In this document: positions 1 to 8,602 of the stretch, one piece after another
How positions within the stretch are numbered: position 1 is the stretch's first letter
How the letters are laid out: each line of letters opens with the position of its first letter
Source: an uncultured Bacteroidia bacterium
Lineage (GTDB): Bacteria; Bacteroidota; Bacteroidia; Bacteroidales; Prolixibacteraceae
Assembly: GCA_903927965.1 (NCBI GenBank)
Contig: CAIYPA010000283.1
Span: 1 to 39,098, forward strand
Length of the DNA stretch: 39,098 nucleotides
Direction: 5' to 3'
Notes under the pieces: generated by a model
The model's database searches: none
Told to the model about the DNA's origin: nothing
The model's input: the letters and a program-made list of their open reading frames with translations, nothing else
Program-made: the position numbers and the translations under genes

Positions 1-550
1 AAAATAATTTTGATTTTCTTTGTTTTATGCTTATTATATTTTTATTTTTTTTTATATATTAGTTGTTAACACTGTAACGAATTATAAAATAATGATTTAT
101 ATTTCTATCAACAATTGGTTTGTAAATGTTATGAGCATTTACGTTTTTTATTCAATTATTTGTGGATTTGTGAATAGTCGTTTAAAAATATGTGATTTTG
201 ATATACTTATTTTTTTTGATAATTGGATTATTATTCTATTACATTTAATGGATTATTTTTTTTGAAATTTTTATTATGAATTAATAAAAGTTTTAAACTA
301 TTCTTAAACAATTATTATCAACACTATTTCTGAACAATGCTTTTGATACGCAAAAAAAGGTTTATCTTTGTAAAAAATTGAGTATTGTGATTATTTTTTC
401 TTTATATATATGCTTTATTTTTCTAAAATATTGATTAGTAAAGTTTTAGATAATTATATTTTAAAAAAGTTTTTATTAGTTGTTTATAAAATGTTTACTT
501 TATATAAAGATTTGTGTTAAATATATTGGGTATATTTTATTTTATTTTTA
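1..550. other. Extremely AT-rich gene-free region, possible oriC-like segment
   Basis: No convincing gene. An open frame at 20-265 is low-complexity (Phe, Ile and Tyr rich) and is what random AT-rich DNA gives. The stretch has long T-runs and a few DnaA-box-like words: TTATCAACA at 315-323 (one mismatch to TTATCCACA), CTATCAACA at 105-113 and TGTGGATTT at 161-169 (two mismatches each). In the context of the nearby parS-type site and mnmG (gidA) this could be a replication origin or origin-proximal spacer, but the boxes are weak and such words arise by chance at this composition. The right part holds the promoter for the hemW operon. Confidence 0.3.
342..370 (+). promoter_or_regulatory. Bacteroidota-type promoter for the hemW-ybeY-mnmG operon
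   Basis: TTTG at 342-345 and TATCTTTG at 363-370 match the TTTG / TAnnTTTG consensus with 17 bases between them. Transcription would begin near 376, leaving a leader of about 175 nt before hemW. A closer, weaker start cannot be excluded in DNA this AT-rich. Confidence 0.45.
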
Positions 551-1672
551 ATGAGTGGAATTTATTTTCATATACCATTTTGTCATAAAAAATGTAATTA
601 TTGTGATTTTTTTACAGTTAGCAATAGTCTAAATATTGATAAACTCGTAAATTCTGAAATAAAGGAATTAATTATTCGAAAAAATTATCTTAATGATAGT
701 ATAGTGGATACTATATATTTTGGAGGGGGTACTCCATCTATATTAGATTCTAAGCAATTGGATAAAATATTAAAAACTGTTCATTCTAATTTTCAAATTA
801 ATCCAAAAGCTGAGATTACTCTTGAAGCTAATCCAGAAGATTTAAATGAAATATATTTAGAATCTTTGTTGAAGTCAGGAATAAATAGATTAAGTATCGG
901 AGTTCAAAGTTTTAATGATGATGTTCTGGAATTTCTCAATCGTGGTCATAAGTCTAAGGATATAAAAAAAAATATTGATGCAGCAAAAGAAATTGGATTT
1001 TGTAATATTTCGGTTGATTTAATATTTGGAATTCCTGGATTCAGTTATGATTCTTATTTTGATTCTTTAAAGTCACTTGTTGAGTTGAATATACAGCATA
1101 TTTCTGCATATGGTTTATCAATCGTAGAGAATACCTTGTTTTATAAATGGTTAAAATCCAAATATGTACGTGAAATAGATGAAGATGAATTCGTAAAACA
1201 ATTTGAACAAACAATGGATTTTTTAAACATTTGTGGATTTGAACAATATGAGATTAGTAATTATTGTAAAAAAGGTTTTGAATCCATGCACAATAGTAAT
1301 TATTGGAATAACTCACCCTATTTAGGAATTGGTCCATCTGCTCATAGTTATAATTTGGATTCAAGACAATGGAATGTTAGTAATTTAATAAAATATATCA
1401 CATTAATTGATCAATCAAAGGGCTTCTTTGAAAAGGAATACCTTACAAATAATGATAAATTTAATGAATATATTCTAACAAATATTAGAACGATTAGAGG
1501 TATAAATTTAGAATTTATAAAAAAATATTTTTTTATTGATATAAAAAAGCAGTTGTTTGCTTTGGAAAATGATGGATATTTAAAGAGAATAAATGATCAG
1601 TTTATTTTGACAAGAAAAGGTATTGTTTTGAGTAATTTTGTAATCGAAAAATTGTATTCAGATGGCAATTAA
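551..1672 (+). CDS. hemW: Radical SAM heme chaperone HemW (coproporphyrinogen III oxidase-like)
   Basis: 373 residues, the usual length for HemW. The N-terminal radical SAM motif CxxxCxxC is present as C11, C15 and C18 in HIPFCHKKCNYCDFF, followed by FGGGTPS and the LEANPEDL segment typical of the HemN/HemW group. The short C-terminal winged-helix part (residues about 300-370) fits HemW rather than full HemN. The known role of the family is heme binding and delivery in the cytoplasm rather than the HemN oxidase reaction. The first ATG is used; its stop overlaps the start of ybeY by 11 bp, suggesting translational coupling. Base composition is extremely AT-rich, more so than the genes downstream. 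Confidence 0.93.
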   Translation: MSGIYFHIPFCHKKCNYCDFFTVSNSLNIDKLVNSEIKELIIRKNYLNDSIVDTIYFGGGTPSILDSKQLDKILKTVHSNFQINPKAEITLEANPEDLNEIYLESLLKSGINRLSIGVQSFNDDVLEFLNRGHKSKDIKKNIDAAKEIGFCNISVDLIFGIPGFSYDSYFDSLKSLVELNIQHISAYGLSIVENTLFYKWLKSKYVREIDEDEFVKQFEQTMDFLNICGFEQYEISNYCKKGFESMHNSNYWNNSPYLGIGPSAHSYNLDSRQWNVSNLIKYITLIDQSKGFFEKEYLTNNDKFNEYILTNIRTIRGINLEFIKKYFFIDIKKQLFALENDGYLKRINDQFILTRKGIVLSNFVIEKLYSDGN

Positions 1673-2087
1673 ATTTATTGGTGAGCAGGTAAAGCGTCCC
1701 ATATTAAAATACAATAGTGTAAAGAAATGGTTGAATTTCGTATTAAACACAAATGGATTTAAAACTGGTGATATTTGTTATGTTTTTTGTAATGATGAAT
1801 ATTTAAAAGATATTAATATAAAATTTCTTAATCATGATTATTTTACGGATATTGTAACTTTCGAATATTCGAATGAAAACATAATCCATGGAGATATGTT
1901 TATTAGTATGGACAGGGTCATAGAAAACGCATCAAATTTTGAGTGTAAGATTGAAGATGAGTTCTTGAGAGTTATGATACATGGATTGTTGCATTTGATA
2001 GGATATGCTGATGGAGATGAAGAGCAAAAAAAAATGATGAGAATTATGGAAAATGAATATTTGAATATTTTCAATAAATTGGAATAA
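1662..2087 (+). CDS. ybeY: Endoribonuclease YbeY (rRNA maturation)
   Basis: 141 residues. The UPF0054 metal site is visible near the C-terminus: H107 and H111 in [13 protein letters not shown], with Asp117 at the position where the canonical third ligand His stands (HGxLHLxGYDH). From memory, Bacteroidota YbeY proteins commonly carry Asp here, so this is probably lineage-typical rather than a defect. YbeY acts in 16S rRNA 3'-end maturation and ribosome quality control. It overlaps hemW by 11 bp and its stop shares one base with the mnmG start (TAATG), so the three are almost certainly one transcript. Confidence 0.92.
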   Translation: MAIKFIGEQVKRPILKYNSVKKWLNFVLNTNGFKTGDICYVFCNDEYLKDINIKFLNHDYFTDIVTFEYSNENIIHGDMFISMDRVIENASNFECKIEDEFLRVMIHGLLHLIGYADGDEEQKKMMRIMENEYLNIFNKLE

Positions 2088-3973
2088 TGTTGCTTGATGA
2101 ATATGATATAATAGTAGTTGGTGGAGGTCATGCGGGATGTGAGGCTGCTATGGCATCTGCAAAACTAGGTTCTAAGGTTTTGTTGATCACCATGGATTTG
2201 AACCGACTAGCTCAAATGAGTTGTAATCCTGCGGTGGGAGGGATAGCGAAGGGACAAATTGTTAGGGAGATCGATGCATTAGGCGGACAAATGGGAATTG
2301 TTACTGATTTATCAACGATTCAATTTAGAATGTTGAATAGCTCGAAAGGTCCCGCAATGTGGAGTCCCAGGGCTCAATGCGATAAGATTCAATTCTCAGC
2401 CAATTGGAAACTTATTTTGGAAAGAGAAATTAATATTAGTTTTTGGCAGGGTAATGTAGTTAAACTTCTTTTATCACACGATAGCAGTGTTGTAGTTGGT
2501 GTTGAAACGGAAATTGGTATTCAATTTAAATCCAAAAGTGTAGTATTAACAAATGGTACTTTTTTGAATGGTATAATTCATATTGGTTTAAATAGCGTTC
2601 AGGGTGGAAGAATATCCGAAGCATCTTCACATGGAATTACTGAGCAACTTGTTTCTTTAGGTTTTAAAACCGGTAGGATGAAAACAGGTACACCGGTTCG
2701 AATTGATAAAAGAACAATTGATTTTTCAAAATTGCAAATTCAATATGGGGATGAGAATAGAAAGAAATTTAGTTTTTTGCCTGATTCTGGTAATGATTTA
2801 GAACAATTGCCGTGTTATATTACCTATACGAATTCTAAGGTACATGAAATCATTGAATCTGGTTTTAGTGAGTCACCCCTGTTAAATGGAACAATTACTG
2901 GTATTGGACCCAGGTATTGTCCTAGTATTGAAACCAAGATTATTACATTTGCCGATAAAATTCAACATCAACTTTTTTTGGAGCCTGAGGGAATTGATTC
3001 TATTGAGTATTATTTGAATGGGTTTTCATCTTCGTTATCATGGAAGATTCAAAATGATGCCATGCATTTTATACCAGGTTTGGAATCAGCAAAAATGTTG
3101 AAACCAGGTTACGCGATTGAGTACGATTATTTTGATCCTACTCAATTATCGAGTAACCTGGAAACCAAAACTATCGAAGGGTTATTTTTTTCTGGTCAAA
3201 TCAATGGTACAACTGGTTATGAAGAAGCCGGTGCTCAAGGTATTATGGCTGGTATAAATGCTCATTTAAAAATTAATCAACTCGATCCTTTTGTATTGAA
3301 TAGAAATGAAGCCTATATCGGTGTTTTAATTGATGATTTGACTACAAAAGGTGTGGATGAGCCGTACCGTATGTTTACTAGTCGTGCTGAATATAGGTTG
3401 TTACTAAGGCAAGACAATGCGGAGGAAAGATTAACCCCAATAGGTTATAAATTAGGTCTGGCAGATGATCATCGTTACAACTTATATATGAATAAAAATG
3501 AGGCAAAAAATAGTGTTGTCGAATTTTGTAAATCATTTTCTATTAGGTCGAATTTTGTAAATGATTTACTTATTTCAAAAGATTCAGCAATTTTAAAGCA
3601 AGGAACTAAACTTGAAAATTTAATATCCAGACCTCAATTGTCTATTTGGGATTTTGTGGATGTAATTTCACCTTTTTCGAAATTAGTTGATTCTATTGAT
3701 TTGTCAATAAGAAAGGAAGTATTGGATTTGGTTGAAATCTACATAAAATATTCAGGCTATATTGATCGTGAAACTGTTGTGGCGGATAAATATCTTAGAT
3801 TGGAAAATATTAATATAATAAATAGATTCGATTATTTAAATATTAGTTCATTATCTACTGAAGCAAGACAAAAGTTGCATAAATTGCAACCAATTAATAT
3901 TGGGCAAGCTAGTAGGATACCTGGAGTTTCACCGAGTGATATCAATGTGCTTTTAATTTTATTAGGTAGATAG
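2087..3973 (+). CDS. mnmG: tRNA uridine-5-carboxymethylaminomethyl modification enzyme MnmG (GidA)
   Basis: 628 residues, full length. The N-terminal FAD-binding Rossmann motif is [15 protein letters not shown], followed by [19 protein letters not shown] and [10 protein letters not shown], all landmarks of GidA/MnmG. A C-terminal helical domain ends [16 protein letters not shown]. With MnmE it installs the cmnm5 group on wobble uridine 34 of certain tRNAs. It starts on the last base of the ybeY stop. A parS-type palindrome begins three bases after its stop; in many bacteria gidA lies close to the replication origin, which adds weight to an origin-proximal location here. Confidence 0.96.
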   Translation: MLLDEYDIIVVGGGHAGCEAAMASAKLGSKVLLITMDLNRLAQMSCNPAVGGIAKGQIVREIDALGGQMGIVTDLSTIQFRMLNSSKGPAMWSPRAQCDKIQFSANWKLILEREINISFWQGNVVKLLLSHDSSVVVGVETEIGIQFKSKSVVLTNGTFLNGIIHIGLNSVQGGRISEASSHGITEQLVSLGFKTGRMKTGTPVRIDKRTIDFSKLQIQYGDENRKKFSFLPDSGNDLEQLPCYITYTNSKVHEIIESGFSESPLLNGTITGIGPRYCPSIETKIITFADKIQHQLFLEPEGIDSIEYYLNGFSSSLSWKIQNDAMHFIPGLESAKMLKPGYAIEYDYFDPTQLSSNLETKTIEGLFFSGQINGTTGYEEAGAQGIMAGINAHLKINQLDPFVLNRNEAYIGVLIDDLTTKGVDEPYRMFTSRAEYRLLLRQDNAEERLTPIGYKLGLADDHRYNLYMNKNEAKNSVVEFCKSFSIRSNFVNDLLISKDSAILKQGTKLENLISRPQLSIWDFVDVISPFSKLVDSIDLSIRKEVLDLVEIYIKYSGYIDRETVVADKYLRLENINIINRFDYLNISSLSTEARQKLHKLQPINIGQASRIPGVSPSDINVLLILLGR

Positions 3974-3975
3974 AT

Positions 3976-3995
3976 AATGTTCCACGTGGAACATT
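3976..3995. promoter_or_regulatory. parS: parS-type ParB binding site
   Basis: A perfect 20-bp palindrome with core TGTTCCACGTGGAACA at 3978-3993. This core is a known functional parS variant (for example in Pseudomonas) and differs from the Bacillus-type TGTTTCACGTGAAACA only at the symmetric position 5 and its partner. It sits in the 51-bp gap between mnmG and apt, where a terminator would usually have a T-tract; none follows. The likely role is ParB loading for chromosome segregation. parA and parB are not in the window. Confidence 0.85.
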
Positions 3996-4024
3996 TTAAA
4001 TAAAAAAAATAAATTTGAGATTTT

Positions 4025-4549
4025 ATGGACATAAACTCATTAAAAAAATCAATTCGAAATATACCGGATTTCCCGAAACCTGGTATTCATTTTAAAGACG
4101 TCACTTCAGCTTACCAGGATGCAAAAATCTTTAGTTTTATCTCCGACGAAATTTCGACTTATTACATGAATAAGGGAATTACGAAAGTTGTGGGAATTGA
4201 ATCCCGTGGTTTTATTTTAGGAAGTATAATTGCATATAAACTAAATGCAGGATTTATACCAATACGTAAACCCGGTAAACTTCCATCAGAGGTATATTCC
4301 CAATCGTATGAATTGGAATATGGATTTGATACCTTGGAAATTCATCAGGATGCTCTTTATCCAAATGATATTGTTTTGATTCATGATGACTTGTTAGCAA
4401 CCGGAGGAACAATAGGTGCTGCCATTGATTTGGTGAAGAAATTTGGAACAACAAAAATTTATGCCAATTTTTTTGTTGAACTTGATTTTTTAAAGGGAGT
4501 CCAAAAAATCGAGGGTTCCGTTGAAGTAATGTCTTTGGTCCATTTTTGA
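4025..4549 (+). CDS. apt: Adenine phosphoribosyltransferase
   Basis: 174 residues, the normal length. The PRPP-binding motif is VLIHDDLLATGGT, and the N-terminal IPDFPKPGIHFKDVT segment is the hallmark of bacterial Apt. GIESRGFILG forms the adenine pocket region. The enzyme converts adenine plus PRPP to AMP in cytoplasmic purine salvage. It follows the parS-type site and its stop overlaps the earliest possible uvrC start, so it is co-transcribed with uvrC. Confidence 0.95.
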   Translation: MDINSLKKSIRNIPDFPKPGIHFKDVTSAYQDAKIFSFISDEISTYYMNKGITKVVGIESRGFILGSIIAYKLNAGFIPIRKPGKLPSEVYSQSYELEYGFDTLEIHQDALYPNDIVLIHDDLLATGGTIGAAIDLVKKFGTTKIYANFFVELDFLKGVQKIEGSVEVMSLVHF

Positions 4550-4557
4550 AAACCGAT

Positions 4558-6381
4558 ATGACGATTGAAAATACAACATTAAGTAAGCTAAAGGAAATCG
4601 TACATCTTTTACCGGAGTTGCCGGGGGTTTATCAATATTTCAATTCGGAGGACAAAATTATTTACGTTGGGAAAGCAAGGAATCTACGAAAAAGAGTAAA
4701 TTCATATTTTTCAAAAGTTCACGAGAATCGTAAGACGGCAATTCTTGTCAAAAACATTTCTTCTATTAAGCACATAGTCGTCGATTCTGAAGAGGATGCT
4801 CTATTGCTCGAAAACAACCTGATTAAAAAATATCAACCGCGGTATAATGTTTTATTAAAAGATGATAAATCATTTCCCTGGATTTGTATAAAAAATGAAA
4901 ATTATCCTCGTATATTTTTTACGAGAAATGTAATCCGGGATGGATCATCCTATTTTGGACCCTATACTTCTATTCCGATGGTGAGAACAATACTGGATGT
5001 TATCCGGAGGTTATTTCCAATAAGAACATGTAACCTTAATTTAGCCGAAAATATTATTTCTAAAGGAAAATATAAGGTTTGTCTTGAATTTCAAATTGGT
5101 AATTGTAAGGGACCCTGTGAAAGGTTGCAATCCCATGGTGATTATTTAGAAAGTATCAATCAGGCCAAGGAAATATTAAAGGGGAATTTGACAACGGTAG
5201 TAAGTTATTTAAAAGAACTCATGAATCAATCAGCCAATCAATACAAGTTCGAGGAAGCTGAGATTTTAAAAAATAAAATTTCCATATTGGAAACTTACAA
5301 AAGCAAATCAACAATTGTTAGTGCTTTGATCTCGAATATTGACGTGTTTTCTTTTGATGAAGATGAATCTTATGGATATGTGAATTTTCTTCGCGTAGTG
5401 GATGGTGCAATTGTACAAGCACATACATTGGAAATAAAAAAGAGGTTGGATGAATCAAAAGAGGAACTGCTTTCTTTGGGAATTATCGAAATCAGGCTAA
5501 AATTTCTTCTTATTTCAAAAGAAATTTTAATTCCATTTCCAATTGATATACAATTGAAGGATGTAAAATTTACTGTACCACAAATAGGGGATAAACGTAA
5601 ATTGTTGGAATTGTCGGAGCGAAATGTGAAATTTTATAAACTTGATAAGAATAAGCAATTGTCTCTGAAAGCACCTCAAAGTAGAACGAATCAGTTAATG
5701 GAACAAATGCAAAAGGATTTGAGATTGTCTGAGATTCCTATTCGCATTGAGTGTTTTGACAATTCAAATATTCAGGGAGCCCAACCAGTTGCTGCTTGTG
5801 TCGTTTTCATCAACGGAAAACCTGCAAAATCGGAATATCGACATTTTAATATTAAAACCGTAGAGGGGCCGAATGATTTTGCCTCAATGGAAGAAATATT
5901 GTACCGTCGATATAGTAGAATAATTAGTGACAATGAAAAATTGCCGCAATTGATTGTCATAGATGGTGGAAAAGGGCAATTAAGCGCGGCAATAAAAATA
6001 ATGGAACAATTGGGCATCAGAGGATCTGTTGCCGTAATTGGAATTGCGAAAAAACTGGAAGAAATAATTTACCCGGATGATCCAATTCCTTTGTATTTAG
6101 ACAAGAATTCGGCGACATTGCGTGTATTGCAACAATTGCGAAACGAGGCGCATCGTTTTGGAATAACATTTCATCGTAACAAAAGATCAAATGAATTCAT
6201 CGTGAATGAGCTGAGCAATATCAATGGAGTTGGTGATAAAACGATTGAAGTATTGATGCGCAAATTTAAGTCAATTAAACGGTTAAGAAGTTCAACAAAA
6301 ATAGAAATAGCAGACGAAATTGGAGTTTCAAGAGCTGAAAAAGTATGGAATTATCTAAACAAGGATCTCAATAATCTTTAA
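4558..6381 (+). CDS. uvrC: Excinuclease ABC subunit C
   Basis: 607 residues from the ATG at 4558, full length for UvrC. An upstream in-frame TTG at 4546 overlaps the apt stop but is less likely. Domains in order: GIY-YIG nuclease (about residues 10-95, LPGVYQYF and IIYVGKARNLRKR), a UVR motif (about 195-235), the RNase H-like 5'-incision domain (CFDNSNIQG and VIDGGKGQL) and a C-terminal helix-hairpin-helix pair (NINGVGDKT). It makes both incisions flanking a DNA lesion together with UvrB. It ends the plus-strand operon and converges on lplA. Confidence 0.96.
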   Translation: MTIENTTLSKLKEIVHLLPELPGVYQYFNSEDKIIYVGKARNLRKRVNSYFSKVHENRKTAILVKNISSIKHIVVDSEEDALLLENNLIKKYQPRYNVLLKDDKSFPWICIKNENYPRIFFTRNVIRDGSSYFGPYTSIPMVRTILDVIRRLFPIRTCNLNLAENIISKGKYKVCLEFQIGNCKGPCERLQSHGDYLESINQAKEILKGNLTTVVSYLKELMNQSANQYKFEEAEILKNKISILETYKSKSTIVSALISNIDVFSFDEDESYGYVNFLRVVDGAIVQAHTLEIKKRLDESKEELLSLGIIEIRLKFLLISKEILIPFPIDIQLKDVKFTVPQIGDKRKLLELSERNVKFYKLDKNKQLSLKAPQSRTNQLMEQMQKDLRLSEIPIRIECFDNSNIQGAQPVAACVVFINGKPAKSEYRHFNIKTVEGPNDFASMEEILYRRYSRIISDNEKLPQLIVIDGGKGQLSAAIKIMEQLGIRGSVAVIGIAKKLEEIIYPDDPIPLYLDKNSATLRVLQQLRNEAHRFGITFHRNKRSNEFIVNELSNINGVGDKTIEVLMRKFKSIKRLRSSTKIEIADEIGVSRAEKVWNYLNKDLNNL

Positions 6382-6403
6382 AGGCAATCTATTTATTATT
6401 TTC

Positions 6404-7384
6404 TTAAAAGAAATAATTACAGAATTCTGAAATATCCATTGTATTTAGTGGTTCATTATCTATTTGATTTTTCAGCATATTATAGATTGAAAAATAGTCA
6501 TGCCTGACATCAACAAGCGAATTTATTTTATTTACAAGAACGCTATCTATCATTCTACTTGATATTTTTACATCCTTAATTACACCTTTTATCACGCTTA
6601 ACTGGAATTCTAACGGAACTGTTCCATTAGGAATGCAATTACTAAAATTGTATTTAGGGGAATAACCATAAATCCACTCCCAGGAATGGTATTTTTCATT
6701 GGCCAATTTATCAATTTGGTTGGTTTCATCCAATGTGAATTTCTTAATTTCAAGTATCGGTTTGTCCAACTCAATTTTATCTAAAATCAAATGGCAAAAC
6801 TCCAAAGTGTTTAACTCACTTTTTAGGTAGGTATTGATATTGGTTACTTTCGATTTAACTGATTTAATAGACTTATCTGTATATTTAGTTGGGTTGTTCT
6901 TTAATGCTTGTGAAAGATGTGTTAAATCTGATCTATAAAGTAAAGTACCATGAGAGAGGATCCGATTTCTATAAACGTGCATTGCATTTCCCGAAATTTT
7001 TTGGTCATCAATTAAAATGTCGTGGCGTTCCGAGAATTTCGCATTTAAATTTAATTGATTTAGCGCTTTTAGAATTGGATAAGTAAACTTTTCAAAATTT
7101 ATTTTTTCAATGTTAAGGCAATTGTGAATAAAACAAAAATTGACATTGTTTAGATCCTGATACACGGTACCACCACCGGAAACTCTTCGGGCTAATTTTA
7201 TTTTATTTTCCAATACATAGGCAAGGTTTATTTCGGAAAGCAAGTTTTGGTGTTTGCCTGCAACAATGCATGGCTCATTAATATAAAGCAGAAAATAATC
7301 TTCGTTGCTGTTTTTAAGGAGATATTCCTCAGAAGCCAAATTGAAATAGGGATCATTACTTTCCGATATAAGACAGTGCATCAT
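6404..7384 (-). CDS. lplA: Lipoate-protein ligase A
   Basis: 326 residues with the N-terminal ligase motif RRVSGGGTVYQD, the downstream KISGNA lysine motif, and a C-terminal accessory domain of about 90 residues containing SWEWIYGYSP. This is the two-domain LplA layout: lipoate is activated with ATP and transferred to the lysine of lipoyl domains in 2-oxoacid dehydrogenases and the glycine cleavage system. The start could be the first or the second Met (adjacent codons). It converges on uvrC with only 22 bp between the stops. It is as AT-rich as the other left-block genes, so it belongs to the native core, not the GC-richer island that begins upstream of it. Confidence 0.93.
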   Translation of the reverse strand: MMHCLISESNDPYFNLASEEYLLKNSNEDYFLLYINEPCIVAGKHQNLLSEINLAYVLENKIKLARRVSGGGTVYQDLNNVNFCFIHNCLNIEKINFEKFTYPILKALNQLNLNAKFSERHDILIDDQKISGNAMHVYRNRILSHGTLLYRSDLTHLSQALKNNPTKYTDKSIKSVKSKVTNINTYLKSELNTLEFCHLILDKIELDKPILEIKKFTLDETNQIDKLANEKYHSWEWIYGYSPKYNFSNCIPNGTVPLEFQLSVIKGVIKDVKISSRMIDSVLVNKINSLVDVRHDYFSIYNMLKNQIDNEPLNTMDISEFCNYFF

Positions 7385-7418
7385 GTCTATTTTTTGATGA
7401 TTAAATGAATTTATGATG

Positions 7419-7426
7419 TAAAGATA
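7419..7426 (-). promoter_or_regulatory. Possible -7 element of the lplA promoter
   Basis: Reading leftward the bases are TATCTTTA, seven of eight to TAnnTTTG, about 35 bases before the lplA start. No clear TTTG was found at the expected upstream distance, so support is weak. Confidence 0.3.
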
Positions 7427-7553
7427 TTGTTTTTAGGGGTCTATATAAAACTTTTACGCACATCTTAACAATATTGAGCCTGAATTGTAAGCATAACCTT
7501 GAATCATCTACAAATTTAAAAGTTGTGCACGACACGGCCAAGTTCGCGTCAAC

Positions 7554-7721
7554 ATGCTCCAAATGCAAAACGAAGATGCAAAAGTAAACTTATGTTTAAT
7601 ATTGGCACTCTTCGCGGGGGTTTTTTTGCCCACCTGTGGCAACGTTCCTTACCGCAAGTTCCTCTCTTCGGTGGCAGACGAAGAGGTCTATGCTGGCACC
7701 GGAAACCCGTATGCCTGTTGA
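7554..7721 (+). CDS. Possible 55-residue lipoprotein-like small protein
   Basis: An ATG-started frame of 55 codons ending TGA. It has a short polar N-terminus, a hydrophobic run LCLILALFAGVFLP, then a Cys (TCGN) at residue 28 that could serve as a lipidation site, then a polar tail ending NPYAC. A GC-rich hairpin with a T-run begins 8 bases after the stop, which suits a real transcript end. No family is recognised, no promoter was found directly upstream, and competing frames exist on the other strand, so this may be chance. Confidence 0.3.
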   Translation: MLQMQNEDAKVNLCLILALFAGVFLPTCGNVPYRKFLSSVADEEVYAGTGNPYAC

Positions 7722-7728
7722 AAAAAAG

Positions 7729-7750
7729 AAAAGGGGTTCCCCCTTTTTTT
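7729..7750 (+). terminator. Rho-independent terminator
   Basis: AAAAGGGG, a three-base loop, then CCCC and a run of seven T. The A-run on the left makes it potentially active in both directions. Confidence 0.55.
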
Positions 7751-8249
7751 GGTCGATAACCCCACAAATCCCAACGTTGCTCCCTTTTTTCCGTAGCCCC
7801 GCTCAATGGCCTTTCCCCTTAATGGGCATCCTTCTGCTTCGGCAACGATTTTTTGTGCCGTTTTGGAATATCCCGCAACCATCCAGCTCTTTTTGGGTAA
7901 CCCACACTTCGTGTTTACCTGGTAATTTTGCGCCATGTCGGGCTTCTTTGGCGACCGGGCGACAATGCCCATCACCCTTTTGTGGCAAAAAAAAAGTCCT
8001 TCGCGTTTTGGTTGATTAATGGCTGCTGCCCCCGCAAATTCCCCTTCCCAAATTTTCCGGCATGTCCTGCTGACAGTTTTTGTTCCAAATTCCATGCAAA
8101 GGTTGTGTACCGCTACGGGTAACTGTCCCCTCATTCAAGGATTTTCCCGGCATATCCTCACTGTTTTCCGGTATTCCAGTTCCTCCTTGACTGCCCCTCC
8201 TCGGCGCACTGGTCACCTGCACATAATTTTAAACTAAAAAATCTCTGTC

Positions 8250-8570
8250 ATGAAAACATTCGTAAAAAACTACATTGGAAAAGGAAAAGGAGTTGCCGGA
8301 GGGCAAATTGCAAAGGTTACCTGCAAACTGGAAGACCTTGAGAAATTTGCCTACTTCTACAAAGATGGCAATGTGGCGTATGTCACCTTCGAGGTCGCAA
8401 AGATGAAGCAACCTGACAATTTTGGCCGCGAATACACCGTTTATGTAAACACTGAAGAAGAGGTCGATGAATCTGAACCAAAAAGGCAGGACAAGAAAGC
8501 TTCCACTCAACCGGCCACAAACAAGAAAAAAACGGTTGCCAAAGTTGATCAGGACGAATTGCCTTTTTAA
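8250..8570 (+). CDS. Phage-type small protein with SSB-like C-terminal tail
   Basis: 106 residues. The first 70 residues are beta-rich with GKGKGVAGGQIAKVTCKLE and YVTFEVAKMKQPDNFGREY, a pattern I associate from memory with conserved hypothetical proteins of Bacteroidota prophages. Residues about 72-98 are a charged Lys/Thr-rich linker. The last residues are DQDELPF, an acidic stretch ending Pro-Phe, like the C-terminal peptide of single-stranded DNA-binding proteins that docks replication and repair partners. I infer a single-stranded DNA-binding or SSB-mimicking role in phage replication. A terminator follows within 10 bases, so it appears to be a single-gene unit. Composition is GC-richer than the core genes to the left. 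Confidence 0.7.
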   Translation: MKTFVKNYIGKGKGVAGGQIAKVTCKLEDLEKFAYFYKDGNVAYVTFEVAKMKQPDNFGREYTVYVNTEEEVDESEPKRQDKKASTQPATNKKKTVAKVDQDELPF

Positions 8571-8578
8571 GGAGAAAG

Positions 8579-8602
8579 GCCCCGTTGACCGGGGCTTTTT
8601 TT
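8579..8602 (+). terminator. Rho-independent terminator after the SSB-tail gene
   Basis: GCCCCG, loop TTGAC, CGGGGC, followed by seven T. It starts 9 bases after the stop codon. Confidence 0.85.

Larger units (their letters stand above)
7385..8249. other. Left boundary of the GC-richer island; no firmly identified gene
   Basis: Composition changes sharply near 7520, from AT-rich core DNA to GC-richer DNA. Open frames overlap on both strands between about 7550 and 8220, and none is clearly coding. The longest, minus strand 7688-8134 (148 residues), is very basic and has no recognised domain. Two other minus frames (7803-7988 and 8016-8222) lie in one register separated by a stop at 8016, which would suit a decayed gene. 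A small plus-strand open frame at 7554-7721 with a following terminator is listed separately. The most economical reading is the eroded edge of a prophage-like insert. Confidence 0.4.

Noticed and set aside
20-265. Open frame of 81 codons in the AT-rich left end
   Set aside because: Composition is only Phe, Ile, Tyr, Asn and Val as expected from random A/T DNA; no motif or start signal.
7567-7576. Leftward TACTTTTG promoter-like element
   Set aside because: No -33 box, and no credible gene between it and lplA, which has a closer candidate.
7688-8134. Minus-strand open frame of 148 codons
   Set aside because: Very basic, overlaps other open frames on both strands and contains the terminator-like hairpin; no family recognised.
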